The notes: generated by a model from the letters alone, not told the origin. 64,000 nucleotides of DNA from Verrucomicrobiia bacterium (GCA_011525695.1 WYBX01000107.1:32392-96391), one strand, 5' to 3'. Counted from the first letter of the stretch, positions 8,366 to 18,048 are shown. Numbers and translations are program-made.

Positions 8366-9619
8366 GTGAACACCGTGACTCCCAACGCCCGAACCAACGC
8401 TCTCCTCCTCGCCGGCGGGGGCGCACGCGGCGCCTACCAGGTGGGCGTGCTTCGGAGCCTCTCACGGGCCTTTCCCGCGTTGCACTTTCCGATCCTGACC
8501 GGGATCTCCGCGGGGGCCATCAACACCGCGATGCTGGCCAACATCACGGCTCCCTTCCCCGCGGCGGTGGAACGCCTGGCGCAGCATTGGGAGAGCCTGA
8601 CCCTCGATCAGGTGTTTCGCTGCGATGTGCGCGGCCTGGCGGGCAAGTCCATCAACTGGATGTTCCGGCTCATGTCCGGCGGCGCCCATCTCCTGCCAAA
8701 CACCCGCGGCATGGTGGACACCAATCCGTTGCGGAGCTTCCTGCACCGGGTCCTCGAGACCAGCGACGGCGCGCTGCCCGGCGTGGCGGAGAATATCCGC
8801 AGCGGCCGGTTGTCAGCCGTCGGCATCATGACCACCCGCTATCCCTCGGCCCAGTCCGTGACCTGGGTTCAGGGGGCCAATTTCCAGCCGTGGAAGAGCC
8901 TGCAGCGCTGCGGCGTGCCGGCGCGGCTCACGGTGGAACACATCATGGCTTCGTCCTCGCTGCCGCTCGTGTTTCCGGCTGCGCAGCTGGAGAACGGCTG
9001 GCACGGCGATGGCGGAATCCGGCTCACCTCGCCCTTGTCCCCCGCCGTGAATCTCGGGGCCGACCGGATCATCGCAATTTCGACTTCGGTCGAGCCCGGG
9101 CTGTCGGAGGCGAACCGGCCCACGACCGACTATCCTCCGCCCGCCACGATCCTGAGCGTGCTGCTGGAATCCGTGTTTCTCGACCAGCTCGACTCCAACG
9201 CCGCGGAACTGCGCCGGATGAACCGGCTGATCGCCGAGCATCCCAGGAGCCAGGAACTCGGGCTGCGTCACGTCGATGCGCTCGTCCTGCGGCCCTCCCG
9301 CGATCTCGGGGTCGTCGCCAGCGAGTTCGAATCGGAGCTGCCCCGGGCGCTGCGCCACCTGATCCGCGGGCTGGGCAGTCGCGAGACGAACCGGGCCGAC
9401 ATGATTGCGACGCTGCTCTTCCAGCCGTTGTTCATCCGCAAGATGCTCGAAATCGGAGAACAGGATGGCGCCCGCCGCGTGGATGAGATCGGGGCCTTCC
9501 TCGGCTGCACGCCGGTTCCCCTGCCGCCACGGGTGGCCGAGCTGCCGGAACAATTTCCTTCCCCCGACAGGACCTTGCCTTTGCCGGCCGGCGTGGTGCC
9601 CACGATCGCGGCCGCGTAA
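8366..9619 (+). CDS. Patatin-like phospholipase
   Basis: 417 residues. Patatins are serine acyl hydrolases with a Ser-Asp dyad. The oxyanion motif GGGARGAYQ (residues 17-25), the nucleophile elbow GISAG with Ser48, and the catalytic aspartate in the DGG at residue 215 are all intact. No signal peptide or C-terminal beta barrel is visible, so it is probably cytosolic or peripherally membrane-bound. It precedes the fatty-acid oxidation operon by about 290 bases. Releasing fatty acids from lipids would feed that operon (inference from position). The 247-base gap upstream (8119-8365) shows no gene and probably holds its promoter. Confidence 0.9.
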   Translation: MNTVTPNARTNALLLAGGGARGAYQVGVLRSLSRAFPALHFPILTGISAGAINTAMLANITAPFPAAVERLAQHWESLTLDQVFRCDVRGLAGKSINWMFRLMSGGAHLLPNTRGMVDTNPLRSFLHRVLETSDGALPGVAENIRSGRLSAVGIMTTRYPSAQSVTWVQGANFQPWKSLQRCGVPARLTVEHIMASSSLPLVFPAAQLENGWHGDGGIRLTSPLSPAVNLGADRIIAISTSVEPGLSEANRPTTDYPPPATILSVLLESVFLDQLDSNAAELRRMNRLIAEHPRSQELGLRHVDALVLRPSRDLGVVASEFESELPRALRHLIRGLGSRETNRADMIATLLFQPLFIRKMLEIGEQDGARRVDEIGAFLGCTPVPLPPRVAELPEQFPSPDRTLPLPAGVVPTIAAA

Positions 9620-9906
9620 CCCCTTTCCCCGTCGTGGCGCGCTCGCCGGCCGAGAGGCCGCCGCGCCCGTTCCCCACTCATTCCCCAATTCCCCGACCGC
9701 TCCGGCCTGGACCTCCGCTGCCGAGGTCAAGACGGAGCGGCCCCGGGGTCTCCGCTTTCCCGATTTCAATACAAATGTAAACCGCTGCCGGCGGCGGAAC
9801 GCGTCCCCAAATTGGCGCTCTATGCTTCTGGTAACGGCCCGACCCACCCCGGTGGTGGTCGATTACCCCATCGTCCTTCCCACCCCAACCCCGGACTGCC
9901 CCAACC

Positions 9907-11478
9907 ATGTCCCACGAACTGCTGACCCGCCGCTGGCAGAGTCTCGAGCGCGAGGCCGCGCGCGAACTCCAGGGTCGAAAATTCCACGGCTACCTCCGCG
10001 ACTGCGTGCTGCCTTTTTCCGGCCATTACCAGCGCGTGTTTCGCGAACACGGGCTCTCGGCGGACGACTTCCGCTCGGTCGACGACTTGCGAAAGCTGCC
10101 GTTCACGTCCAAGGAGGACCTGCTGCCGACCCCGGAGAATCCCCGGCGGGCCATGGGTTTTGCACTGATTCCGGACCCGAAGACCCTGTCACGGCAGCCG
10201 GCGATCATTGTCCGTGCGCTGCTCCGCGGCCGCGGCCGGGTGAATGAGGAGCTGGATCGCGAGTGGCGCCCGACCTTCATGACGGCGACGACCGGGCGTT
10301 CGACGGAGTCGGTGGCCTTTCTCTACACACAGCATGACCTGCGCAACCTGGCGGTTGGCGGCGGCCGGATTGCGGAGATCGGCGGCGTCACGCGCGACGA
10401 GCGGATGCTCAACATGTTCCCCTTCGCGCCGCACCTGGCGTTCTGGTGCATGCATTACGCCGGCCAGGACCGGAACACCTTCGCGCTGGCCACTGGCGGC
10501 GGGAAGGCCATGGGCACCGAGGGCAACCTCCGGGCAATCCAAAAGCTTAAGCCCCAGGTGCTGGTCGCCATGCCGACGTTCATCTACCACGTGCTGCAGC
10601 AGGCGGTCGACGAGGGCCAGCGGCTGGAGGGAATCCGGCTGATCTGCCTCGGGGGCGAGAAGGTGCCCGACGGGACCCGGCGCAAGCTGTCCGCCCTGTG
10701 CGAGCAGCTCGGATCGCCCGGCGTGCGCGTGATCGCGACCTATGGCTTCACCGAGTCGAAGCTGGCGTGGACCGAGTGCCCCGTGGCCCCAGGCGATTCC
10801 CCGACCGGGTATCATCTTTATCCCGACATGGGAATCGTCGAGGTGGTGAACCCCGAGACGGGTGAGCCGGTGCCGGACGGCACGCGCGGGGAGATCGTGT
10901 GGACCCCGCTGGATCAGCGCGGCACCGTCGTCCTGCGCTACCGGACGGGCGATTTTGTCGAGCAGGGCCTCACCTGGGAACGCTGCCCGTGCTGCGGCCG
11001 CCGGCTGCCGCGGCTGCTCGGCCGGATTTCGCGGGTGTCGGACTTCCGCGCCCTGCGCTTCCAGAAGATCAAGGGGACGGTGGTCGATTTCAACGACCTC
11101 GAGCATGCGCTTGACGATGTGCGCGGGCTGGGGGCCTGGCAGATCGAGCTGCGCAAGGCGCATGACGATCCGCTGGATCTCGACGAGATCGTCCTCCACG
11201 TGGCGCGGATGGGCGACATGCCGCAGGCGGCGCTGGAGCGCACGCTCCGGGAGCTGTTCCATCGCGAATTCGAGCTGCGGCCGAACCAGATCGTCTTTCA
11301 TACCGCGGACGAAATCAAGGTGCTGCACCAGGTGGGGGTGGCGCTGAAGGAACAAAAGGTCGTGGATCACCGGCCGAAGGCGGCGGCACCGGCCGTCCAG
11401 GTCGATGGCATGCGGCCGCTCGTCCACCGTCCGGCGCGCCCGGCGGCATCCGTCACCGCCGGGGAAACGTCCGCTTGA
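9907..11478 (+). CDS. PaaK-like AMP-forming acyl-CoA ligase
   Basis: 523 residues. It belongs to the phenylacetate-CoA ligase/coenzyme F390 synthetase branch of ANL enzymes, which adenylate a carboxylate and transfer it to CoA. Evidence: the LPFTSKEDL N-terminal signature; a TATTGRSTES phosphate-binding loop near residue 125; YGFTESKLAW, the adenine/Mg motif; LRYRTGDFV with the conserved Asp; and a CPCCGR cluster before RLLGR, which is present in many PaaK-like proteins. It is the first gene of the operon with thiolase, FadJ and acyl-CoA dehydrogenase. It probably activates the fatty or aromatic acid that enters the cycle. The substrate is not predictable from sequence alone. Confidence 0.8.
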   Translation: MSHELLTRRWQSLEREAARELQGRKFHGYLRDCVLPFSGHYQRVFREHGLSADDFRSVDDLRKLPFTSKEDLLPTPENPRRAMGFALIPDPKTLSRQPAIIVRALLRGRGRVNEELDREWRPTFMTATTGRSTESVAFLYTQHDLRNLAVGGGRIAEIGGVTRDERMLNMFPFAPHLAFWCMHYAGQDRNTFALATGGGKAMGTEGNLRAIQKLKPQVLVAMPTFIYHVLQQAVDEGQRLEGIRLICLGGEKVPDGTRRKLSALCEQLGSPGVRVIATYGFTESKLAWTECPVAPGDSPTGYHLYPDMGIVEVVNPETGEPVPDGTRGEIVWTPLDQRGTVVLRYRTGDFVEQGLTWERCPCCGRRLPRLLGRISRVSDFRALRFQKIKGTVVDFNDLEHALDDVRGLGAWQIELRKAHDDPLDLDEIVLHVARMGDMPQAALERTLRELFHREFELRPNQIVFHTADEIKVLHQVGVALKEQKVVDHRPKAAAPAVQVDGMRPLVHRPARPAASVTAGETSA

Positions 11479-11492
11479 ACCGAGTCTCACGC

Positions 11493-12779
11493 ATGAGTTC
11501 ATCGCTCTACATCGTCGACGGGGTGCGGACGCCCTTCTGCAAGATGGGCACTGCGCTGAGCGCCATGGATGCGGTCGAACTGGGCCGGACGGCGGCCACC
11601 GGCGTGCTGGCGCGGACCGGCGTGGACCCGGGGATGATCGACGAGGTCATCTTCGGCTGCGTGGGCCAGCCGATGGACGCGGCCAACCCGGCACGGGTGA
11701 TCGCGCTGCGTTCGGGGGTGCCGGAGCGGGTGCCAGCCGTGACGGTGCACCGCAACTGCGCCTCCGGCTTCGAGGCGATCACGCAGGCGGCCGACAAGGT
11801 CGCCGCGGGGCGCGGGCATTGCTACCTCGTCGGCGGCACGGAGAGCATGTCGCGGTATCCGCTGCTCTACAACGAATCGGCGACGCGGAAGTTCGGCCGG
11901 CTGGCGAAGGCAAAATCACCGCTGGAGCGGGCCGGCGGGCTGCTCCGGTTCCGGCCCGCCGACTTCACGCCACGTGTCAGCCTGAAGCTCGGACTGTCCG
12001 ATCCGGTTTGCGGCTGCAACATGGGCCAGACGGCCGAGACCCTGGCACGCGACTGGCGGATCACGCGTGAGCAGCAGGACCAGTTTGCGCTGCAATCGCA
12101 CCAGCGGGCCGCCGCCGCCCGGTCACGCCACGCCGAGGAAACCTGGCCCGCCTACCCGCGGGGGGGTGCCGCCCCGGCGGCGGTCACGGCGGACAATGGC
12201 GTGCGCGAGGGCCAGAGCATGGTCGCCCTGGCCAAGCTGCGCCCGGTCTTTTCCCGGCGCGGCGGCACCGTCACTGCGGGTAATGCATCGCAGATCACGG
12301 ACGGTGCCGTCGCGCTTCTGGTCATGAGCGCGGAAGGGCTGCGGCGGACCGGGCTGACGCCGCTGGGCCGGCTGGTCGATTATGCCTACGCCGGCTGCGA
12401 GCCCGGGCGGATGGGATTGGGCCCGGTGCACGCCATCGCACGGGCCGGGGAGCGCACGGGCCTCGGGCTCGGCGACGCAGACCTGATTGAGATCAACGAG
12501 GCGTTCGCGGCGCAGGTGCTGGCGTGCCGGGCGGCTGCGGTGTCGGCGGAGTTCGGCCGTCGGCAACTCGGTCGGGGCGGGGCGCTCGGTGAAATCCCGC
12601 TGGAGCGGCTCAACGTCAACGGCGGCGGCATCGCGCTCGGCCATCCGGTCGGGGCCAGTGGTGCGCGGCTGGTCCTCACGGCGCTGCTCGAGCTGCGCCG
12701 TCGGGGTGCGCGGCGCGCGCTGGTCTCACTCTGCGTCGGCGGTGGCCAGGGCGGGGCGCTCTGGCTCGAGGCAATTTGA
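11493..12779 (+). CDS. fadA: Acetyl-CoA C-acyltransferase (thiolase)
   Basis: 428 residues from the ATG at 11493. A TTG at 11475, inside the end of the ligase gene, would add six residues. Thiolase II cleaves 3-ketoacyl-CoA with CoA to acetyl-CoA and a shortened acyl-CoA. The nucleophilic Cys89 sits in HRNCASGFEAI. His384 is in GGGIALGHPVGASGARL and Cys414 in CVGGGQGG, completing the catalytic set. It lies 14 bases after the ligase stop and is followed, after 190 bases without a gene, by FadJ. The family has paralogues that synthesise acetoacetyl-CoA; the operon context favours beta-oxidation. Confidence 0.9.
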   Translation: MSSSLYIVDGVRTPFCKMGTALSAMDAVELGRTAATGVLARTGVDPGMIDEVIFGCVGQPMDAANPARVIALRSGVPERVPAVTVHRNCASGFEAITQAADKVAAGRGHCYLVGGTESMSRYPLLYNESATRKFGRLAKAKSPLERAGGLLRFRPADFTPRVSLKLGLSDPVCGCNMGQTAETLARDWRITREQQDQFALQSHQRAAAARSRHAEETWPAYPRGGAAPAAVTADNGVREGQSMVALAKLRPVFSRRGGTVTAGNASQITDGAVALLVMSAEGLRRTGLTPLGRLVDYAYAGCEPGRMGLGPVHAIARAGERTGLGLGDADLIEINEAFAAQVLACRAAAVSAEFGRRQLGRGGALGEIPLERLNVNGGGIALGHPVGASGARLVLTALLELRRRGARRALVSLCVGGGQGGALWLEAI

Positions 12780-12969
12780 ACCCCTCCCCGCATGCATCCG
12801 ACCCGCCTCGTATCCAAACCGACTCCGCCGCTGCGGGTGACCGCACGGACGCGCGGCGCCGCGCCGGCCGGGCGGCGACGCAGCTCGGTCGGCGTCTCGC
12901 CCCGCCGGGCGGGCGGGATGCAGCCCTTGCGTTCCGTGATTCCGCCGAGCCTGACAACCCGATCCTACC

Positions 12970-15273
12970 ATGAATCTCACCCGTAAGCACACCGCGGACG
13001 GCACCTGCATCCTGACCTTCGACCGCGCCGGTTCCTCGGCGAACGTGTTCGATCGCGACACGCTCGGCGAACTCGACGCGTGTCTCACCGCCATCGAATC
13101 AGACACGGGCGTCCGCGGGCTCGTCCTCGCCAGCGGCAAGCCCAGGATTTTCATCGCGGGCGCCGACTTGAACGCCTTCGCGGGCCAGACCGGAGACGTC
13201 CTTGGCGCGGTGGTGGATTTGGGCCAGCGTGTCTTTACGCGAATCGAACGGCTGCCCTTCCCGACGGTGGCGGCAATCCACGGTGTCTGCCTGGGCGGCG
13301 GCCTGGAAATCGCGCTGGCCTGCGACTGGCGGATCGGCTCGGACGCCAAGGCGACCAAGCTCGGACTGCCGGAAACGCAGCTGGGCATCCTGCCCGCGTG
13401 GGGCGGATCGACGCGGCTTCCCAGATTGATCGGGCTTCCGCAGGCCTTGTCGCTGATCCTCACGGGACGGCAGCTGGCCGGAGCCCAGGCGCTCAAGCTC
13501 GGATTGATCGACGAACTGATCCATCCCGAGGCATTGATCGAGGCCGCATGCCGGTTGGTCGGGCGCGGGAAGCGCCGCCGGGCGTCGCGCGGCTGGATGA
13601 GCCGCAAGCCGCTCACGATGCTGGTCGCAGCGCGGGCGCGCCGGGACGTGAGGGCAAAGACGCGCGGCCATTACCCGGCGCCCATGAAGGCAATCGAAGT
13701 CAGCACCGCGGCCGTGAGCGGCCCGGTTGCGGAGGGGCTGGCACGGGAAAAGGCCGCTTTCCTGGAACTGGTGGCCACGCCCGAGTGCCGCAACCTGATG
13801 AGTATCTTTTTCCTCCAGGAGCGGGCCAAGAAACTGCCGGTTCCCCGGATTGACGGCAGCGGACCGACGGACGCCGCGCGCCATGTTGAACCGAGGCCGG
13901 TCCGGCAGGCCGCGGTCATCGGTGCCGGCACGATGGGTGCCGGCATTGCGCAATGGGTCAGCAGCCGAGGGCTCCCGGTGCGATTGCGCGATGTGAATCC
14001 CGATGCGCTCGCCCGCGGGATGCACGCGATCGAGAAGGTCTATGCGGAGGCGGTGAAGCGGCGCGCCTTCACGCTCGTCGAAGCGACGGCGGGGCTCGAC
14101 CGGATCACGCCGCTGCATGTCGACGTGCCGCTGCACGACGTGGATCTCGTGATCGAGGCGGCGGTGGAGCAGCTGGGCGTGAAGCAGGAGGTGTTTCGCG
14201 ATCTCGAACGACTGGTCGGGCCGGATACAATCCTGGCGACGAACACTTCCGCGCTCTCGATCGACGACATCGCCGGGGTCCTCGAACGGCCCGAGCGGCT
14301 GGTCGGTCTGCATTTCTTCAATCCCGTCCACCGGATGCAGCTCGTGGAGATCGTACGGGGAGATCGCACGTCGCCAGTCGCGCTGGCGACGGCGCTCCAG
14401 TTCGTGAAGGCGATCGGCAAGCTGCCGGTGGTTGCGCGGGACCGGCCCGGTTTCCTCGTGAACCGGATCCTGCTGCCCTACCTGGTCGAGGCGGTCTGGC
14501 TGTTCTCCGAGGGCACGCCGGCGGCGGAGGTCGATCGGATCATGGTCGATTTCGGCATGCCCATGGGCCCGCTGCGGCTGTGCGATGAGGTCGGCCTCGA
14601 TGTGGCGCAGCACGTCGCGAAGGACTTGGAACGCCGGCTGCCGGGTGCCGTGCCGATCAACGACACACTCGAGCAAATGATCGCGCGGGGCTGGCTCGGC
14701 CGGAAGTCCGGCTGCGGATTCTATGTGCATCCGAAAACCGGCGATTCGCGGCCGAATCGCGAAGTCGGTTTTCTCCAGACGGCGAAGCCGCGGAGCCTGG
14801 ACGTCGCCACGAAGCGCGATCGCATGGTGCTGATCATGATCAACGAGGCCGCCCGCGTGCTCGATGAGCGGGTCGTCGAATCGCCGCGGGACGTCGACTT
14901 CGGAATGATCATGGGAACCGGTTGGGCGCCGTTCCGCGGCGGACCGCTGCGGCACGCCGACGCCGTCGGCATCCCGGAGATCGTCCGGCGGCTCGAGTTC
15001 CTGACCCGCGAAGTCGCGGCGCACTTCAAGCCCTGCTGCCGGCTGAAGGAAATGACCTATGCCGGCAGGAACTTTCATCCGGACGGCGGCCTGGGTGAAA
15101 ACGAGCCCGGGCACCGGTCGGAGTCATCCGCCGGCGACACCCGCGCCGGCCGGAAAGATCCCAGCCGGGCGGTGGATATACCGCTGCGGAAAGAGGGTGT
15201 CCCGCTCGGCCTCCAGCCCGGAGTCACGGAAAATTCCAGCATCCAACGCCAGCCCGCCGGCAGCTCATCATGA
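12970..15273 (+). CDS. fadJ: Enoyl-CoA hydratase / 3-hydroxyacyl-CoA dehydrogenase fusion
   Basis: 767 residues in the FadB/FadJ order. The crotonase domain covers residues 1-190: FIAGADLNAF oxyanion and GVCLGGGLEIALACDWRIG. The catalytic glutamates fall in the PETQLGILPAWGGSTRL region. The Rossmann domain starts near residue 315 with AAVIGAGTMGAGIAQWVSSR. The dehydrogenase His lies in GLHFFNPVHRMQLVEIV near residue 450, and the C-terminal helical domain follows with DRPGFLVNRILLPYL. It catalyses hydration of enoyl-CoA and NAD-dependent oxidation of the hydroxyacyl-CoA. The stop overlaps the acyl-CoA dehydrogenase start by 4 bases. The last ~45 residues are low-complexity and charged, beyond the conserved domain. 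Confidence 0.92.
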   Translation: MNLTRKHTADGTCILTFDRAGSSANVFDRDTLGELDACLTAIESDTGVRGLVLASGKPRIFIAGADLNAFAGQTGDVLGAVVDLGQRVFTRIERLPFPTVAAIHGVCLGGGLEIALACDWRIGSDAKATKLGLPETQLGILPAWGGSTRLPRLIGLPQALSLILTGRQLAGAQALKLGLIDELIHPEALIEAACRLVGRGKRRRASRGWMSRKPLTMLVAARARRDVRAKTRGHYPAPMKAIEVSTAAVSGPVAEGLAREKAAFLELVATPECRNLMSIFFLQERAKKLPVPRIDGSGPTDAARHVEPRPVRQAAVIGAGTMGAGIAQWVSSRGLPVRLRDVNPDALARGMHAIEKVYAEAVKRRAFTLVEATAGLDRITPLHVDVPLHDVDLVIEAAVEQLGVKQEVFRDLERLVGPDTILATNTSALSIDDIAGVLERPERLVGLHFFNPVHRMQLVEIVRGDRTSPVALATALQFVKAIGKLPVVARDRPGFLVNRILLPYLVEAVWLFSEGTPAAEVDRIMVDFGMPMGPLRLCDEVGLDVAQHVAKDLERRLPGAVPINDTLEQMIARGWLGRKSGCGFYVHPKTGDSRPNREVGFLQTAKPRSLDVATKRDRMVLIMINEAARVLDERVVESPRDVDFGMIMGTGWAPFRGGPLRHADAVGIPEIVRRLEFLTREVAAHFKPCCRLKEMTYAGRNFHPDGGLGENEPGHRSESSAGDTRAGRKDPSRAVDIPLRKEGVPLGLQPGVTENSSIQRQPAGSSS

Positions 15274-17255
15274 AAACCCCCGACACGCTCGAAACTGTCC
15301 GGACGCCGAAGACGTCCTCGCACACCGATCAGCCATTGCGGACGTCTACTGCGCGGGAGATCCTGGCTGGATCGCCGGCAGCGGAGCCGGAGCCCGCCAC
15401 GGTCATTGACACCTCGAAGATGAACCGCGAACAGCGCGAGGCGCTCGAGCTCACGGAGGCCGCGCGGCAGGCGGGCACGCGGAGCTTTGCGGGCGATCTC
15501 TTCATGGGGCGGCTCTCGCTGACGCGGCTGCATCCGTTTCCGCTCCAGTCGGTCGAGGACGCCGAGGCGGGCCAGCCATTCCTCTGTGAACTCGCGCGCG
15601 TCTTGAAGCACGAGGTCGATCCGGATCGGATCGATGCGGAGGGGGAGGTGCCCGAGGCGGTCGTCAACCGGCTGGCGCAGCTGGGCGCGTTCGGGATCAA
15701 GGTGCCGAGGAAATACGGCGGGCTCGGATTGTCGCAGGTGAATTACTGTCGTGCCGCGATGCTGCTCGGGAGCGTCGATGCGAACCTGACGGCGCTGCTT
15801 TCCGCGCACCAGTCGATTGGCGTGCCGCAGCCGGTGCTGTTGTTTGGCAGCGAGGAGCAGAAGCAAGAGTACCTGCCGCGGGTTGCCGGCGGCGAGATCT
15901 CGGCTTTTGCGCTCACGGAGACGACGGTCGGCTCGGATCCCGCGAAGATGACGACGCGGGCGGAGCCCACGCCCGATGGCCGGCACTTCATCATCAACGG
16001 CGAAAAGCTCTGGTGCACAAATGGCGTGAAGGCGGGCGTGATCGTGGTGATGGCGCGGACGCCGGACAAGGTGGGTGCCGGGGGCAGGCCGCGGAGCCAG
16101 ATCACGGCTTTCATCGTGGAGATGAACACGCCCGGGGTGGAGGTGGTCTCGCGCTGCCGGTTCATGGGGTTGCGCGCGCTGTACAACGGCGTGATCCGGT
16201 TCACGGATGTGAAGGTGCCGCGCGAGGCGATCGTCGGTGGCGAGGGCAGGGGGTTGAAGGTGGCCCTGACGACCCTCAATACGGGGCGGCTGACGATTCC
16301 GGCGGCGTGCGTGGGGTTGATGAAACGCTGCCTCGGATACGCCCGGGAGTGGGCCGGGACGCGGACCCAGTGGGGCGCAATCATCGGCCAACATGCGGCC
16401 ATCGCCGACAAGATCGCCCGGATGGCGGCGAACACCTTCGCCTGCGAGGCGATGACGATGCTGACGGCGGCGCTGGTGGATCGCGATCATGCTGACATTC
16501 GGATCGAGGCGGCGATGTGCAAGCTCTGGGGCACGGAGGCCGCATGGCGGACCGTCGACGAAACGATGCAGATCCGGGGCGGCCGAGGTTACGAGACCGC
16601 GCAGTCGTTGCAGCAGCGCGGGGAGGAGCCGGTGCCGATCGAGCGGATGATGCGGGATGCGAGGATCAACCTGATCTTCGAGGGTTCCTCGGAGATCATG
16701 CGGCTGTTCCTGGCCCGGGAAGCACTCGACCCGCACCTGAAGGTGGCGGGTGGAGCGCTCGATTCGCGGCAGAGTGCGGGCCGGAGGCTCGGGGCGGCGG
16801 CGAAGGCGGCCGGCTATTATGCGACGTGGTACCCCGGTTTGTGGCTGCCGCGCGGCGGTGTGCCGGCAGGAGTGATGCCGGTGTCCCGGGAGAGCCTAAG
16901 ATACGTTTCCCGGACCAGCCGTCGGCTGGCACGGGCGTTGTTTCATGCGATGGCGAGTTACGGTCCGAAGCTCGAGCGGCAGCAGCTCACGCTCGGCCGG
17001 ATGGTCGATATCGGAACCGAGCTCTTTGCCATTGCCGCGACCTCACTTTATGCCGACGCCCTCCTGAAGCGTCGCGATCCGGGCTATGATCGGGGCGATC
17101 TCGAGCAGCTGGTGCGGTGCTTCACGGCCGATGCGCAATCCCGGATTGCGACGAGCTTCACGGCGCTGGGCCGGAACAACGATCGGCGGAATTACCAGCT
17201 CACCCAATCGCTGCTCGCGGGCCGCCACACTTACCTTCGGGAAGGAATCGTATAG
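15270..17255 (+). CDS. Acyl-CoA dehydrogenase (long form)
   Basis: 661 residues, about 270 longer than a standard acyl-CoA dehydrogenase. About 65 residues at the N-terminus are unordered (Thr/Pro-rich). The flavin core spans about residues 105-480: FALTETTVGSDPAKM (FAD/substrate), MGLRALYNGVIRFTDVKVPR, TAWRTVDETMQI-type helix with IRGGRGYE, and IFEGSSEIMRLFLAREALDP. A ~180-residue C-terminal helical extension is rich in aromatic and Leu residues. Extended forms like this occur in the FadE12/Acad family and may mediate dimer or membrane contact (inference). It introduces the first double bond and passes electrons to an ETF, which is not encoded here. It is coupled to fadJ by an ATGA overlap. 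Confidence 0.9.
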   Translation: MKTPDTLETVRTPKTSSHTDQPLRTSTAREILAGSPAAEPEPATVIDTSKMNREQREALELTEAARQAGTRSFAGDLFMGRLSLTRLHPFPLQSVEDAEAGQPFLCELARVLKHEVDPDRIDAEGEVPEAVVNRLAQLGAFGIKVPRKYGGLGLSQVNYCRAAMLLGSVDANLTALLSAHQSIGVPQPVLLFGSEEQKQEYLPRVAGGEISAFALTETTVGSDPAKMTTRAEPTPDGRHFIINGEKLWCTNGVKAGVIVVMARTPDKVGAGGRPRSQITAFIVEMNTPGVEVVSRCRFMGLRALYNGVIRFTDVKVPREAIVGGEGRGLKVALTTLNTGRLTIPAACVGLMKRCLGYAREWAGTRTQWGAIIGQHAAIADKIARMAANTFACEAMTMLTAALVDRDHADIRIEAAMCKLWGTEAAWRTVDETMQIRGGRGYETAQSLQQRGEEPVPIERMMRDARINLIFEGSSEIMRLFLAREALDPHLKVAGGALDSRQSAGRRLGAAAKAAGYYATWYPGLWLPRGGVPAGVMPVSRESLRYVSRTSRRLARALFHAMASYGPKLERQQLTLGRMVDIGTELFAIAATSLYADALLKRRDPGYDRGDLEQLVRCFTADAQSRIATSFTALGRNNDRRNYQLTQSLLAGRHTYLREGIV

Positions 17256-17261
17256 GGTCGA

Positions 17262-17342
17262 CGTAGAAGCGGCGTCCCGCCGATTGCCGATTGGGATCCG
17301 ATATGTTGCGGCACCAGTAAGCGGCAGGATGTCGCTTCCACG
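17262..17342. repeat. R4 repeat (GAAGCGGCGTCCCGCCG type)
   Basis: Begins GTAGAAGCGGCGTCCCGCCG and ends with the inverted arm GGCAGGATGTCGCTTCCACG, giving a long imperfect stem. A second, larger copy lies at 27998-28143. It sits immediately after the acyl-CoA dehydrogenase stop and may terminate the operon transcript, although no T-run follows. Confidence 0.75.
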
Positions 17343-17397
17343 TGAGATGCCGCCTCCACCGATGGCACCGATTCTCACGGCCGCGGTCGGGAGGATC

Positions 17398-18048
17398 ATG
17401 CAACGCCTGCTTTCCTTACTCCCGCTGGCAGCGGCACTCGCCGCCGTCGGCTGTTCGTCGACTTATTACGGCGCGATGGAGAAGCTCGGCTTCGCCAAGC
17501 GCGATATCCTGGTGGATCGCGTGGACGAGACCCGTCAGGCCCAGGCCGAGGCGAAGGAGCAGTTTGCCAGCGCGCTCGAGCGGTTCGTAGCCGTGACCAA
17601 TGCGGATGCGGGCGACCTGCAGGAAAAATACGATGCCTTGAACCGGGAGTTTACCCGGAGCGAGAGCCGCGCGAAGGAAGTGCACGACCGGATCGCGGCG
17701 GTGGAGGATGTCGCGGAGGCGCTGTTCAAGGAATGGAAGGCGGAGCTTGGCCAGTACACCAACGCCTCGTTGCGCAACGAGAGCCAGCGGCAGCTCGAGG
17801 CGACCCGCCGCAACTATGATGCGCTCATCCGGGTCATGCGCCGGGCCGCGGATCGGATGGAACCCGTGCTTTCGAGCTTTCGCGATCAGGTCCTCTTCCT
17901 GAAGCACAACTTGAACGCCCGTGCGCTGGCGACGCTCGATACCACCCGCCAGACGCTGGAAGCGGACATTTCCCGGTTGATCGCCGATATGGAAGCATCG
18001 ATCCGGGAAGCGGAAGCCTTCATCCGCGGACTGCGTTCGTCCGGTTGA
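17398..18048 (+). CDS. DUF2959 lipoprotein
   Basis: 216 residues from the ATG at 17398; earlier in-frame starts cross R4 and the previous gene. Residues 1-19 form a lipoprotein signal ending in the lipobox LAAVGC with Cys19. It continues as STYYGAMEKLGFAKRDILVD, the N-terminal hallmark of DUF2959. The rest is almost wholly helical and charged and predicts extended coiled coil. The likely location is the inner face of the outer membrane or the periplasmic face of the inner membrane. Family function is unknown. Confidence 0.85.
   Translation: MQRLLSLLPLAAALAAVGCSSTYYGAMEKLGFAKRDILVDRVDETRQAQAEAKEQFASALERFVAVTNADAGDLQEKYDALNREFTRSESRAKEVHDRIAAVEDVAEALFKEWKAELGQYTNASLRNESQRQLEATRRNYDALIRVMRRAADRMEPVLSSFRDQVLFLKHNLNARALATLDTTRQTLEADISRLIADMEASIREAEAFIRGLRSSG

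Noticed and set aside
6727..8397. Long minus-strand frame over the amidohydrolase
   Set aside because: Antisense shadow of the amidohydrolase; only its last ~30 codons, beyond R1, looked protein-like and are reported separately.
13099..15114. A 671-codon minus-strand frame across fadJ
   Set aside because: Antisense to a gene with complete crotonase and dehydrogenase motifs; its Arg/His/Asp-rich translation is typical of the shadow frame.
17086..17397. Extended N-terminus of the DUF2959 protein
   Set aside because: It overlaps the acyl-CoA dehydrogenase end and R4; the lipoprotein signal starts at 17398.
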